Shown here piece by piece: positions 1-13,000 of a stretch of DNA of 64,000 nt. Where the stretch lies: positions 18,647,754 through 18,711,753 of the forward strand of contig CAIIXF020000011.1 of the NCBI GenBank assembly GCA_903813345.2, read 5' to 3'. The notes beneath the pieces are model-generated. The model searched no databases, was not told the DNA's origin, and saw only the letters and a program-made list of their open reading frames with translations. Origin of the DNA: Owenia fusiformis (lineage: Eukaryota; Annelida; Polychaeta; Sabellida; Oweniidae). Each line of letters starts with the position of its first letter. Position 1 is the first letter of the stretch. The translations under genes and the position numbers were made by a program.

Positions 1-2
1 GT

Positions 3-3000
3 GGCTCAATGGCGGAAAATGTCACCACTAAGACTATGATGGATGTGGAAACAAAAGTATGTAACCCTTTACACATTAATTGTGTGTTCTGTTGCTAGGT
101 TATGTGATGTCACAATAACGCAAGCAATGTCAGGACAAAAGTTTCTATATATTGAATAGTCATTGAATAAGGCCATTTTAAATTAATTATATGTTTAATG
201 TTCTGTTGAGGTGTAGAACCTTCTAGGAGAATTTAAGGTAAAAAACAAACAAAAAATTTACCTAGATCCCATTTTATAGGGGTGTATACCTGTACATGTA
301 TATCTTTCACAATGTATATTCCATGATTGAGTGTTTTTATTGTAAAAAGTTAATGTGTATTTCAGGACCGTGAAAGATACGAGGAAACATATACCAACTT
401 CTTGATGCTTGTTCAAGATCTTGAGAAGTTTCTTGCGTCATACCTGCACGCCATTTTTACCCGTAAAATGAAAACATCTGAGGCCTTGGAGCTCATTACA
501 AGGTGGGTTGATTCCAATCTTACTATTATGTTTGGAATTAAATTTGGACTCATAGGGCCAATTATATTTCATTTTCTATTGATAGATTTTTCCAAGAACT
601 AGTACAAAGTCGCTAGAGATATTTTGATATTTTCAAAGTTGTGCACTTTTAAACTGCATATTCTTTTGTCATATATCATAATTTTGACCATCTTATAACT
701 ATTACAACTATATTTAATTGATAAATACTAATATGCACATACAGAGTCTGGGGCAAAAAATGTTACCCATTCTGAACTGGCAAGAATGTAATAAGGGCAA
801 CATTGTTTTGCCCCACCCTGTATAATATATGTTCCCGTGGATGTGACTGACCGCTTTAAACATTGAATGGTGTCTTTACGACCCCAACTTATACCATATA
901 TGGTACTTTACAGGTTTACACCTATAGGCAGTAGGCCAGGTGTCAGGGCAGCCATCGCAGAAAAGTTTGTTGAGATCTTTAACTGGTATGAGGGTGACTT
1001 AGAGGAGGTCCATCATGTATATGAGAAGTACAAGGTTGGTTGTTTTAATACACAAACTCTTATTTACTGTTTTTGTCTGGGTTGTACCATGGGTGACAGT
1101 TTTGAAATTCCAAGCAATGGTATTAAATCTGAATGAATTGTTTATTGGGCAAATATTTTCATTCTTAATTTCACTTGACAATGTTTGAGCAATTACTCCC
1201 TCAGGTTTTGATAACGTTTAATATTGAAATGTAAATGCTTAAAAAAGAATAATTAATTGTAGTTGTCATAAGTGAGTAAGTATTATATTGATCTCTCTTT
1301 CTAACTTCAAAACAATGTACATTGAGAAATACAAAAACATTTTAAAATGCTATTGAACTTTAAGCAGCAGGTGGTTATGATTAATTATTTTCGTTGATTA
1401 TACTTTGACGTGGAACATTAAGTCTTGCAGCATCAATCATTATTTCTTTTTAAAAAGTAATCAACTTTCCCGTAAAACTCATTATCTGGAAAGGAAATAT
1501 AGATATCTTTTCAATATGGGAAGTTAAAATAAGCAAATATCAAAAGTTGAATTGAAAAAGGATATCCATTTCTTTAAGATTAAAGATTCCAGGTCTATTT
1601 AAAATCTCACTAAAATGTAGATACAATATTTTCATAATGGGAAGTTCAGATAAGAAAATATCAAAAACTGAATTGAAAAGGGGATATCCACTTCTTAAAA
1701 ATTGAAGAGCAGGTCTATCTAGAAATGACACTAAAAATCAAAGAATTATCACGAAATAAATAAAATAAAGTCAGAACAGTTATATTAATGATCTCAAACC
1801 ATCATTTTGCTGTATTCATTATACAGCTGCTCCCCCTCCCTCCCTCCAAAAATTATGCTGTATTTATTACAAACATTGTATATAGTAAACATCCAAGTAA
1901 ATTGTAACAGTGTAAACATTTTCTTTTTTAGGATGAGCCACAAAAGTTACGCAATGCCCCACCAGTCGCTGGCTCCATCTATTGGTCTAGACAATTATTA
2001 AAACGTATTGAAGAACCAATGAAAGTGTTCCGCGATAATCGTGCTGTATCAAGCCTCAAAGATTTCAGTCGGATCGTAAAGATCTATAATCGCCTAGCAA
2101 CCGCTTTGGTGACATTTGAGTCCTTGTGGTTCAGCCAATGGAAACAGCACATTGAGATTGCTAAGAGAGGAATGCAAGCCACGTTATTCATACAGCATCC
2201 TTCGTCAAAACAGATACTCGTCAATGCAGATGAAAGGTTTGGCAACTGATTACACAAAATGTTTATATAGAATAATCCATGAAATTACACATTTTATTAT
2301 ATTTTACTATATTTATAAAATTTATTTCATTAAATTTACATGGCTCTGGTTACAAACACATTGCAGCTTTGCAAGACTAAACTATGTTTGACAAAATCAG
2401 TAAAAATTATACAGTATTTATTTGTGTCTAGATATAGATAGTGACATAATTTATAAAGTTATAGACAGTGACATAACAATGATGTCTGAGGAAAAAATTG
2501 AAAGATTATTTTGGAAAAGCACCTTGCAAGATCTCAATTAGCGAAACTCTGATTTTTGAAGGTTATCAACACAACGATTGAACAATTCGAGTCAATATTC
2601 TCTTAGTTTGTTCCCACAATACAATCACTGCCATCTTTTTTATCAAAATTAAGTACAATTGATTAACTTTATTTAGTAAGTGATTAATGTAAGACACATC
2701 TTTTTGTACATATAGATCATTATTTATGGACTGTTGTACTCTAAATATACCTTTTCTACCTGTGGTTTTGAAAAGTTTCCCATATTGGCTTTTGTGCTTA
2801 GATATTCATATGACTTTCAGGGTTTTGTACTTAAATATATGACTTTCAGGGTTTTGTACTTATATATATGACTTTCAGGGTTTTGGAGCTAATCCAGGAG
2901 GCCAAGTGGCTGAAGAGACTGGGAATTGCCATTCCTGACTCTGCAGAGCAGGTCCTTGCTCAGGAACAGAGATTCAAACAATATAAAAACCATCTAGAAC

Positions 3001-4032
3001 TGGTGCTCAAAGAGTACAAAGATGTCTGTGATTCTGTCCCTGAGTCTCTGAAAGCGCTGTTCAAACCCCACGCTGATGCTGTTTTACAGCACTTTCAGCC
3101 TGGTCTCAGCACACTAGCCTGGAACAGCATGAATATAGGTAAAGTCTCACTTGACTTACGAGTTGAACACAAATGGAACTTGGAGAATCAAATTGTTGTT
3201 GTTTTTTCAAACATTTGCTACTCCCCCTAACAAAATTACTTTATGTAGAATCACTCTTTGATATTTGACTTTCCCCATGAGGAATAAAAAGTAAAATTGG
3301 GTTTAGTATTCTTTCATAGAATCCTGCTTGGCTGTGGTAATATTGTGCAAGATATATTACAATAAAATATAGTTCATTTTTCCAGATGCGTTCCTTCACC
3401 AGATCCACTCCGCAACAACTAAGCTCCGCCTCTTAGTTGAACACATCAATGACGTCATGACAACTAAGATTGAGGGAACGGTTGTTAAGATAGCTAGCAT
3501 GATTTTGTTTGATTATGACCTAGCATTCCACAGATCTTGGGTAAGCTAAGGAATATTTAAATTTAAAAATTCAAACTTACATTTTGTTTAATTTGTAATT
3601 TGTAAGTTGTATTTTGCTTTTTATATAAATATATTTGAAACATGGTAGTACATGTACTGAGTATTGCTAATATATAGTATATTTGCCCTTTGGTCTTTTT
3701 GTGATTTTTCAATATCACATTATCACCTCCAGTGGCCTTGAGCTTTAAATGCTACTTTGACCTACCTTGACCTCATTAAAATCTAACTAAAGTAATAAAT
3801 AATGTGCTACCTGCTTAGTATCTGACACTATACTGACATACTGGTTCTTACCCTTTTGATTTAAACTTCAATGCATATCTTAATCTGTGTTTTTATATAA
3901 TTGTAGCCTCCTCATGAATTCACAGCCTGTATACTAGAGACAGTGGAGAAGAAGTCGAAACTGTTGTACCAATATGTTGAGGTCATGGAAAAGGGCATGT
4001 TAGAGATAACAAACACTCTAACCAACAGAAAG
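3..4032 (+). CDS. Heavy chain exons 1-7: N-terminal tail (DHC_N1)
   Basis: Exons 3-56 (5' border outside or uncertain), 366-502, 914-1034, 1932-2236, 2879-3138, 3386-3540 and 3907-4032, all with GT-AG borders and consistent phases. The fourth exon carries the family signature PPVAGSIYWSRQLLKRIEEP, equivalent to the PP-AG-I-W-R-LL-RI stretch of the dynein tail, and continues into a segment ending FESLWFSQW that matches the usual DHC_N1 spacing. In other dyneins this tail mediates heavy-chain pairing and binding of intermediate and light chains. The acceptor of the 2879 exon is preceded by two extra copies of itself. Exon 3-56 is weak: it is supported only by an open frame, a GTATGT donor and phase 0 matching the next exon. 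Confidence 0.85.
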
Positions 4033-7000
4033 GTAGGAAAATTACCCAATGTAGAATATTATTTATTATCATATCACTGCTGTATTCCTCACTGTCTGAT
4101 TGGTTCTTATTTATCCATAATCAAAAACATTAAAAGTGCAACAATTAGTGCATCAAGACTAACATATACAGTATTTTTATTATCTCCAAAGAAACCCCCT
4201 GGATGAACATTACTTCAGCTGATATTCCTCTTAAAACATGACGCATCTTAAAAACCTATAAGTGGGACTCCCTTTATAGATGCTTTGAACTGAATTTACA
4301 CTTCTTAATGCTGAAATTGATAGTTTATCCATACATTTTAAAAAGATAGGTTTGCCAAAGAAGATGTTAAGCCAAATGTTGCTCCAATAGCTCAGAAAAA
4401 GTTTTTTCTTTCTACAGGCCTTGTTGCCCCTTTAACAAGCCACATTTCCCCCTCAAGTGGGTGGATTACTCTGATGTCATATATTCAGTGTAATGATGGC
4501 ATGTTCCTTGACTGTTATTCTGTTTATTTTGATTACATTTTATTTTGCCAATTATTGAGATGATATTTCTGTTTGTTTAAAAGTGTACAAAAATGTGTTT
4601 ATAACTTATTTTTGCAAACATGTAAACTGTTGACGTCAAACAAATGTTATATTTAAAGTATATGCACATTTCATGTCTGTGTATTTTATTATTTACTTAT
4701 GGTTATCGAATCAGAGAGAGATGCTTATAACAGTGAATAATTAAATAAACATTTCATTCTATTCTCATTGAATACCTGTGTCACTCTCAAAAGTCAAATA
4801 TTGCTCTTTGGCAAATTAATTATGAAATTAATTATTTAATTATGAAAGATGCTTGTGTATTCATCAGAATTAAAAGAAATATTAGTCAAATAGTGTTCTG
4901 GAATAGAGTTTATATCTGGCTTGACATTTTGCTATTGAAAGTATGTTAATTTCATTGTTTAGAAAAAGACACTTAGGAATGCATATTTGAGATTATTTAT
5001 TAGATAATTTTATTTAGTTTCATACCACAATTAAAGCATGAATATTCAATTACTAGCTGCTTGTTTTAGATGAATTTTTCTTTTATGAATGTTAGTTTAT
5101 AGTGCATGGTCACATCGCTTATATAGAATAGATACATAATTTAGTGAGTATTTAAATAAATTAGTAAAATGTAATGCACTTGTAGTTTAAGTTTTTCAAT
5201 TGCTTGCTTGTATTGTAACATGTACTAGTTTACTGATGTACTGAGTATTGTATCATGCATGTTCATTTCCTTGTTGTTGTTTAGGGTTATGATTTCCGCA
5301 CGCTTGTCAACAGACACGCTATTGCCTTAAATGCTGCAAAGAAAATTACTAATCGTTTCCGCAAGAAGAAGCAGGAAGAAGCAGAATTCTTGGTTGTTAT
5401 ATATATTTGGCTTTATTTTGTGCATTATGATAATCCAGCTTTTAGTTCAGCTTTTGTTGCATTATAGGGTTCATCACGTTATTGCTATTTAACACCAGTT
5501 ATGGTGCATTTAGATAGAGTAGGTCCACTGCACTGTAGTTTTGGTATGGCTGTTGTGTATGCACTGTTAAAATTAATTCCAATACTGTACCTCTGTGTCT
5601 TCATTATTTTCAGTTGAAATACTTCTGATATGACTGAAATTATATTTTGAAAATCATGAAAGCTCTTGGGGACTGGCTTTTATAGAATTTGATTTTGTAG
5701 GAAATTTTGTGTGTACGCACTGCATATTCTGGGGACATCTATAGGTTCTGAGACACACTATCACTGATGCATTTACATTTCTACTTTATGATAAGCCTGT
5801 GCAAAGTTATTCTTCGTTGCCCCAAAATTATTTTAATTTTAGAAAGTAGTAACATTCATTATACCCACAGCAATAACTCAAATAATGCTTAATACTAAGA
5901 GTGTTGCTTCAAAATTTTTTCAATTTCACTTACTGTCTCTGACGTGGAATTAAACAATGGGGCCCTGTTCAGAATCGTCCAAAGGCTTATCATAATTTGA
6001 AACCTCTAACCTCACTGTATTATGAAATACTCCACATATGTTGCATCAAATCATCCATTTACTATATATAATCTAATGTTTCATTCATGCACAATTGCAC
6101 ACTTTAGGGCTTGTCATTCAAAATGCTGGGTGCCGTTGTGCGCATTGCAATGAAAATGAGGAAAAAATTGTGGAGACGGTTCTTTAATACTCCACATATG
6201 TTGCATTAAATCATCCATTTACTATATTTAATTTAATGTTTCATTCATGCACAATTGCACACTTTAGGGCTTGTCATTCAAAATGCTGGGTGCCGTTGTA
6301 CGCATTGCAATGAAAATGAAAAAGAAATTGCGGAAATGGCGGAAGGAACAAAAAGACTTCTTGGTTTATATTTTATAGTTATATAGACATATCCTTAATT
6401 GAAAAAATGACATTTGTCTTTCAAGTGACATCTGTATTGAGCTGAGTTGTGTTGTGTTGTAGCATTTCACCAAGTGCCAGCTTTTATCAGGGGTGGGCTT
6501 AATTTTTAAGAGACTCTTTAGAGAGACCCTAAGAGTGACTCTTTTATAGGAGGACTACATTTTGAGCAGTGCTCAAAATTGCTTGGAAATGTCAATTTTA
6601 TCCCAAATATTCTCAATAATTTTCAACAAAATGTATGCCAAAGTTTCTTGTTTAAATTTGAGGGAGGGGTCATCCACAAGCCCCCGACCCCCTGGCTACA
6701 GGCATGCTTGTAACTTAAGATGTCAATTGTTGGACTCCCATTGGTTTCTTTCTTTGCCAAATTAAGGTCATTCTGGTCATTCTTAGAGTCAGCTTCTTAA
6801 GGATGTCGTGTAATGTGCAATGTTATGTACAAGATGGAATAAATCTCAAACCATGCTAAGGTTGTATTCATGATTTTTTGGGAATATGCAATCATATATG
6901 ATTGGTTTAGATATGACATACTAAAAAGTATAAATACATCTCTGATACAAATTCAAAGCCTAGGAATCATAAAAGAATCTGTTGAAAAGTCTTCAAAAAC

Positions 7001-10000
7001 TATTGTTTATTACATGGCATTGGACATTATAAATGAATCTTTGAAAAAGATCTATGGATGTATATTTTGATGTTTGTTGGGGTAGTGGTTTCCGTAGTGG
7101 TTTCCTTTATCTTTTGGGTCTGGAACTTCAGATTCTTTAGCTGCCTCTATACTTGTAAACTGTATAGTATTGTAATTTTTTTTTTGATTTGTCAAGGTAT
7201 TTCCTGAGAAACTATATACTGGTTGATGGTGATTGGGCTCAAAACACTATTACACTATTGTACATCTACAAACATTTTTTTGCACTATTGCATAACTCTA
7301 TACAAATGTATGCACTATTGTATTAACTGCATTCACTTATTATGCACTATTATATAACTGTTTACATTGATTTGCACTATTTATTTTAGGGCTTTAACTT
7401 TTTAATGCTGAATGCTGTAATGCGAGTTACAAAAAAATTAATCCGCAAAGTAAATGAAAGAAAAAAGACACGGCAATCGTTTTTGGTTAATATGGCTTTT
7501 GATTTCTTGTTGTTAACTGCTATAGCTCTCATAGACTTCAAGAATGTCCAGAGAGGATTGACTCCAAGCAATCTTGGCCTGGAGATGACCTTTATAGTAA
7601 AATTATTACCAAATTGGTCAGTGCCAGTTTAACTATGATTGCTTTTAAGATGCTGGGAGTCAATCATTCTTGAGCAATGTCTATGTTAACATAGTGTTTA
7701 TAAAAGAAATTAATACATGTGTGTTTTTGTGTGGCTGGTCAGCTCATGAAAGTTATGAAATTTGATCAATTTTATTTTGTAGACCATCTCCAAATAAATT
7801 TCCTCTCCTACTCATAGTATGTTGTGAAAAGGTTACCATGTAGTCCCTGTTTTGCCTCATTTAAAGTTTAGCAACCACTTTATATCTTATACATGTAGTT
7901 TGTTTGTCTGTGTTTGATTTGTCCATAGACCATGTGAGACTAAACCTATCTATTGCTACAATATACTTTTTAAACTATTTTATAATTAGTGATATAAAAC
8001 TACATTTATTTGTATTCAATTATGTCAACAAATACGATCATGTATAAGCTTTAATTCATGTTGTATAGGATATGTTTTAAGCATTTTTTGCCAAAATATT
8101 GAGTATTGAGAGATACTTTTTTAAAAAAATACTAAAGATACTTCTCTAAAAAGAGAATGAATAAATCTACATTTCTATACTGGGCTGTTGGTTCAGGGGA
8201 GGATGTCACGCTAATTCACTGGCATTTTCATAATTAAAGGCTGTTTTTTCAGGGGGAGGGTGTCATGCTACCAAGTCAGGAGAAGGAAAAAGCGCGAAAC
8301 AAGAAAAGCCGGCAGCTATCAGCAGAAGAGAATGATCGCTTGATTGCTCAATTTAAGCAAGAAGAAAAACTTGTGGAAGATCTTACAGGTGCGTTCTAAA
8401 AAAACATTTAATCTTCATTGTTATCGCACGTTGAAGAAGTGCTATATTATTGTTGTCTTATTTTTCTCACTATAAGGAATTATAGAAGAATAATGCCTTT
8501 GGCGATTGAAGAAACTTATGAGTAGATCTACTTTACAATTCTTTATTATAAAATAAATATATCTTCATGAAAAAAATATAGAAGAATAAGGCCAGGATCA
8601 ACAGTTTGTATCAAAAGAAGAAAATATATGATTCATTTCAAGTAACTCTCTTTTCTATTTTATTTTTTGTTTATTTCTTGAAAAGAATAAGTTCATCCTT
8701 AGACTTTTGGTAGAGGTTGATACATTCAACCATCTTCAATTATCAACAAAACAATCTTTCACAAAAATCACACTAATACGTTTCTCCTTCAGTCCACTAC
8801 TGCACCCAGCTCTACAATGCTATCCTAACTGCTACAACCCGCACCCTCGTTACACTAGCCGAGGCATCAGGGTGTGAACTCCTGGGAGAAGTCGAACGTG
8901 TGGCAAGTGCTTTGTCCGAGGCCAGATCCTTTGGGGAGATGTCGGATCCTGGAGGACAGACCAGCAGGCCGGTGTCAGTCATGTCAGGAATCTCAGGGGA
9001 GCAAAGACCATCTTCAGTATTATCTATGCTGTCAACAATGACATGGAGTACAGAGAAAGCACAAGAAATAACATTTCTACAGTAAGTGGGGCAGTTTTGA
9101 ATTATTGTTTATTTTAAGAAATATGTATGCACATGGGCTAAAGGGAAAGGACCAAAGTTGTAACAGAACATAGCAAGAAAAAGAAAACATCTTAAGAAGT
9201 ACATGTAAATGCATATTGCCTGAGACTCTTGACACTTTAGGATATCTTTCCTCTTGATTGGATTTTTTCCTTAACATCAACAATATATTTTTCTAACCAC
9301 CATGTTTTAGAGCACTACCAGACATAACCTCATTGACCACTCATAAAACTGCAACTGTCTTGTTTTGTAGGTTTGAAGTGCTTGTAAAGTTCAGTATCCC
9401 CAACATAATTCTGGAACCAGAGCTTAACAGCATACAAACAGCTGTAACAGAGGTTGCGTCAGCTGTTATGGAAGTCTCTAAAAGTGAGTTAACATTTTTA
9501 AGTTTCAGTTTTTCATTAGTTTATCTCAAAGCCTCACTTAGGCCTGTAGTCAGGTTGCTTTTGCCAAGGCAGTTCGAGCGAACTCCAAACCCCGGATTAA
9601 CTTTCACCTTGTGTAAGATTTGTTCAAAATTTGTACCAAATTAGTCTATCAGTGAATTTAGTGCATATGTTTTTCAATTAATTTTCAGACTACGGGCACA
9701 ACAAAAATCATTTTGCACTTTGTATAAAACAATTCAGGTGCAAACATTTTGTATCAAACCAGCACAAAAATAGATTCACCAAAGGTCTATCTATTCATAT
9801 ATTAATTTACAATATGGGAAATATTTTAATATCCAATTTTTTAAATGAATATGCTGAATTTTGTAAATCTACATTGGTCGGTGGAAAAGTCCACCGTACT
9901 TGCTCTGGGAAATCATCCATAACATTTAACACTTCAGGCCATTTATTCCACGAAAGACAAACACTTTGTGTACCACATTTACCACCATTAACATAGAGTC

Positions 10001-13000
10001 CAAATGGGTTGGCATAGCCACACATAGGTGTTGTATTATTGTATCTACTATACCACCATCCTGAGTGCCAGGTCATAGCACAGTTACGTTTGTAAATGAT
10101 TTCATTGTCCCTATCAAATGTGGAGAATTGTGTTCCATTGTGGACCCCAAGTGAATCCCCTGCAGTTCCGGAATAACCATCTTGAAAAACACAAAATAAC
10201 TTTTAAACTATTGATGTATTCGTAGACCTTATACTAATTGTTATACCAAATACAGAACTGTGTAACACTGGATGTGTAGAAACCATAGATAAACAAGATA
10301 TTTCGTATCAACTTGAAGTTGGGAATCTGGGAATAGAAAAGTGTAAAACCCTTGCAATAGTGTCAATGCATGTTTCTTACAAGTTACATACAAAATTACA
10401 TGTAAAAGTTAACTTTAAAGAAAGTTCTGAAAAATGACTGACCTAGAGTTAAGCTGTAGTTGGTACTAGAGTTGGATACATGAAAGATGGAATACTCAGC
10501 AAATCTTGTGTCCTCCACACCCCAGGTTGTCAGCTCAATCCTCAGTTTATACCTCCTGTCCTTCAACATAGACACCAGGTTGTCCAGCCCAATGAAATAC
10601 TCCCCAGACACACTACCAAACCCAGCCTGGTACTCAGACCAACTCCTGAAGAAATCAACTGAGCCATCCATCCTACGTGCTATTGAGAGCCAACCCTGAT
10701 TACAGTATGCTCTAAAGAGTCTCTTGTCAGTCTTCGTTTTGATGAAGAGATGTCCAGTAAAGTCGAATGTCTCACTGCAGTCTTGATATGTAGCTATAAA
10801 TATTAATATATTATGTTCATCTATAGTTTCAAATAAGGAAATTTATTTTTATATTGTGTTCATTTGTCACACACTAACGAGACGCATGTATTGTCCACTC
10901 ACCAAGTTGCCCTTCAATGTCTTTAAGATGAAATTCAATCAGCTTTTGCTTTCTTCTAATTTCTTCCACAATTCCTCCATATTGCAGGTGTAGAGGGTAC
11001 AATGGATAGATCTTCATATCAACAGCCTTTAAATAAGACATTTGTGTCATTTTCCTGCTAGTATTACATATTATTTCTATACACCCACATAACAATTTCA
11101 CTATTTTTTCATAAGAATGACAAATTACCTTGAAAGAGTAGTAATGGTTGTCTGGGCTGCCAAGTTTTTCAGGCCAGTGATACCAAATTATACACTCTCC
11201 ACTCAGGCTGGTGCAGTTTCCACCTTGGATGTATGGTCCAAAGAGATTGGACATTGCACACCACATGTACCACCATGCTCCTTTCATAGCCTCTGCACAA
11301 TTCAATTTTCTATGAAGATCATTTTCTCTATCATATGTTGTAAAAAGCATGTTGTCTCGATATGATAACGAGTCACCAGCTGTCCCAGAATAACTTTCCA
11401 CTCTCAGTCGATAGTTATCAGCTTCATTACCTACACTAAACCTCTCATACTCCGCATACTTAGTCTCTCCTGGATGTGATTCATTGCCCCAACTTGTTAG
11501 CTCAATACGCAGTCTGTACCTGCTGTGACCTGTCACCGCAGCAAGGTTGTCTAGACCAATGAAATATTCTCCACTTGGGTCACCAAAGCCATGCTGGTAG
11601 TCAGACCAGTTGCGATAGAAGTCTACAGAGCCATCAAACCTACGTGCAATTGACATCCATCCTCTATTACAGTAAACCCTAACAGCCTGCTTATTTGCCT
11701 GGATCTCTTTTACTCCTGTGTAGGAGGATAGCAGGCTGCAGTCAAAGGCTGTAAATATTACATTCAAGTGTACTCAATATATCGATTGAATGGGGCTTTC
11801 CAAGGAGTGATTGTAGTTTCTTCAAATAACACAATGTCATCTTTGGTGATTAATTTGATAACTGCCACAAAACGGATTTAATGTACATAAAAAATGAAAA
11901 TTTTACCATGTTTCAAAAAAGTTCAGTTTAATTGACTATCCATGACAAATATTTCTGTTCAAAAGTTATGCAATGCATGAAATAAACTGATAATATATTG
12001 TAGATTACCATCTTGTATATGGATACTGTTTAGTGTCTTGTTCATATAGTGCTCTGTTTGCTTTATCTCATTGACAGCTGTAGTGAGTTCATCTGTAGTG
12101 TCAATGACTTCAGTAAGTGACTTTTTCATCTCATCTAATGTGGTCTCCTTCCCTGCTGTTTCACTGGTTGGAGAAGATGTGGTTGTCACCCCAACAGTCA
12201 CTTTCTCCACCAAGCTCTTTAACTTCATCATCTCTTGCTTTAGGTCATCTATTTCTTCTTTTTGTTTTCTTACCAGATCTTCAAGTTCTGAAATCTTTGT
12301 GTTTTGTTGTTTAATGTTTGTTAGAATGTTGTATCTCCATCTACATACCTTTTCTATTTGCCAGGCATGTCTATAACATATAACTGTTGTCAAGATGACC
12401 AAGCGGGTCCAAAAAATAAGGATTGTATCCATCTTTGTTGCAACAATATACAGAAATTATTTCATTTATTAACAGTTACGTGCTTTAATGTCAGTTTAGC
12501 ATTATGTATCACGATTTAGATACATCATGATTGAACACAACATTTGACATCTAAATGTCAAATGTGAAGATACATGTAGCAGTGAAACTACTGCATACAA
12601 ACACCTCTCTGATTTAGAAAACAACTTGTGTGAATATGTTTGTGACCCGAGTTAGGGATTTCACATTAACTGCATCCTCCGATCACAGGGCTTCAAAATC
12701 CAGAATATATTCTTTCTTTTTTCCCCCTGCGATAAGGAGTTAGCATTTCCCCAATTAAGAACTCGCAATCTGATTGGCTGTAGCAACACTGCGACAGAAA
12801 TCATGTTTAAGTCATTGCGCATAATTAGATCACATGATTCAGATTTAATCGGGCACTTCCAAATTGGTTATAGCAGGGGGAAGAAGGAGGTACGGATTCT
12901 GGATACCTGCTAATGATGCGCCATCTCCGATGATATAGAAGACAGTATATTGTGGCGAATTATGACCACATTTAATCAAAAGTTGGTTTTTCATACAGTT

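Noticed and set aside
6562-7070. Plus-strand frames between cassette exons C and D
   Set aside because: No cassette-type ends, no dynein similarity, out of context with phase-0 splicing.
9850-9890. A 38-bp mini-intron in the last FReD exon (GTACGG to TGTAG)
   Set aside because: Too short for a normal intron and the exon is open without it; kept only as a possible check.
12071-12376. Plus-strand frames opposite the first FReD exon
   Set aside because: Antisense shadows of a coiled-coil exon.
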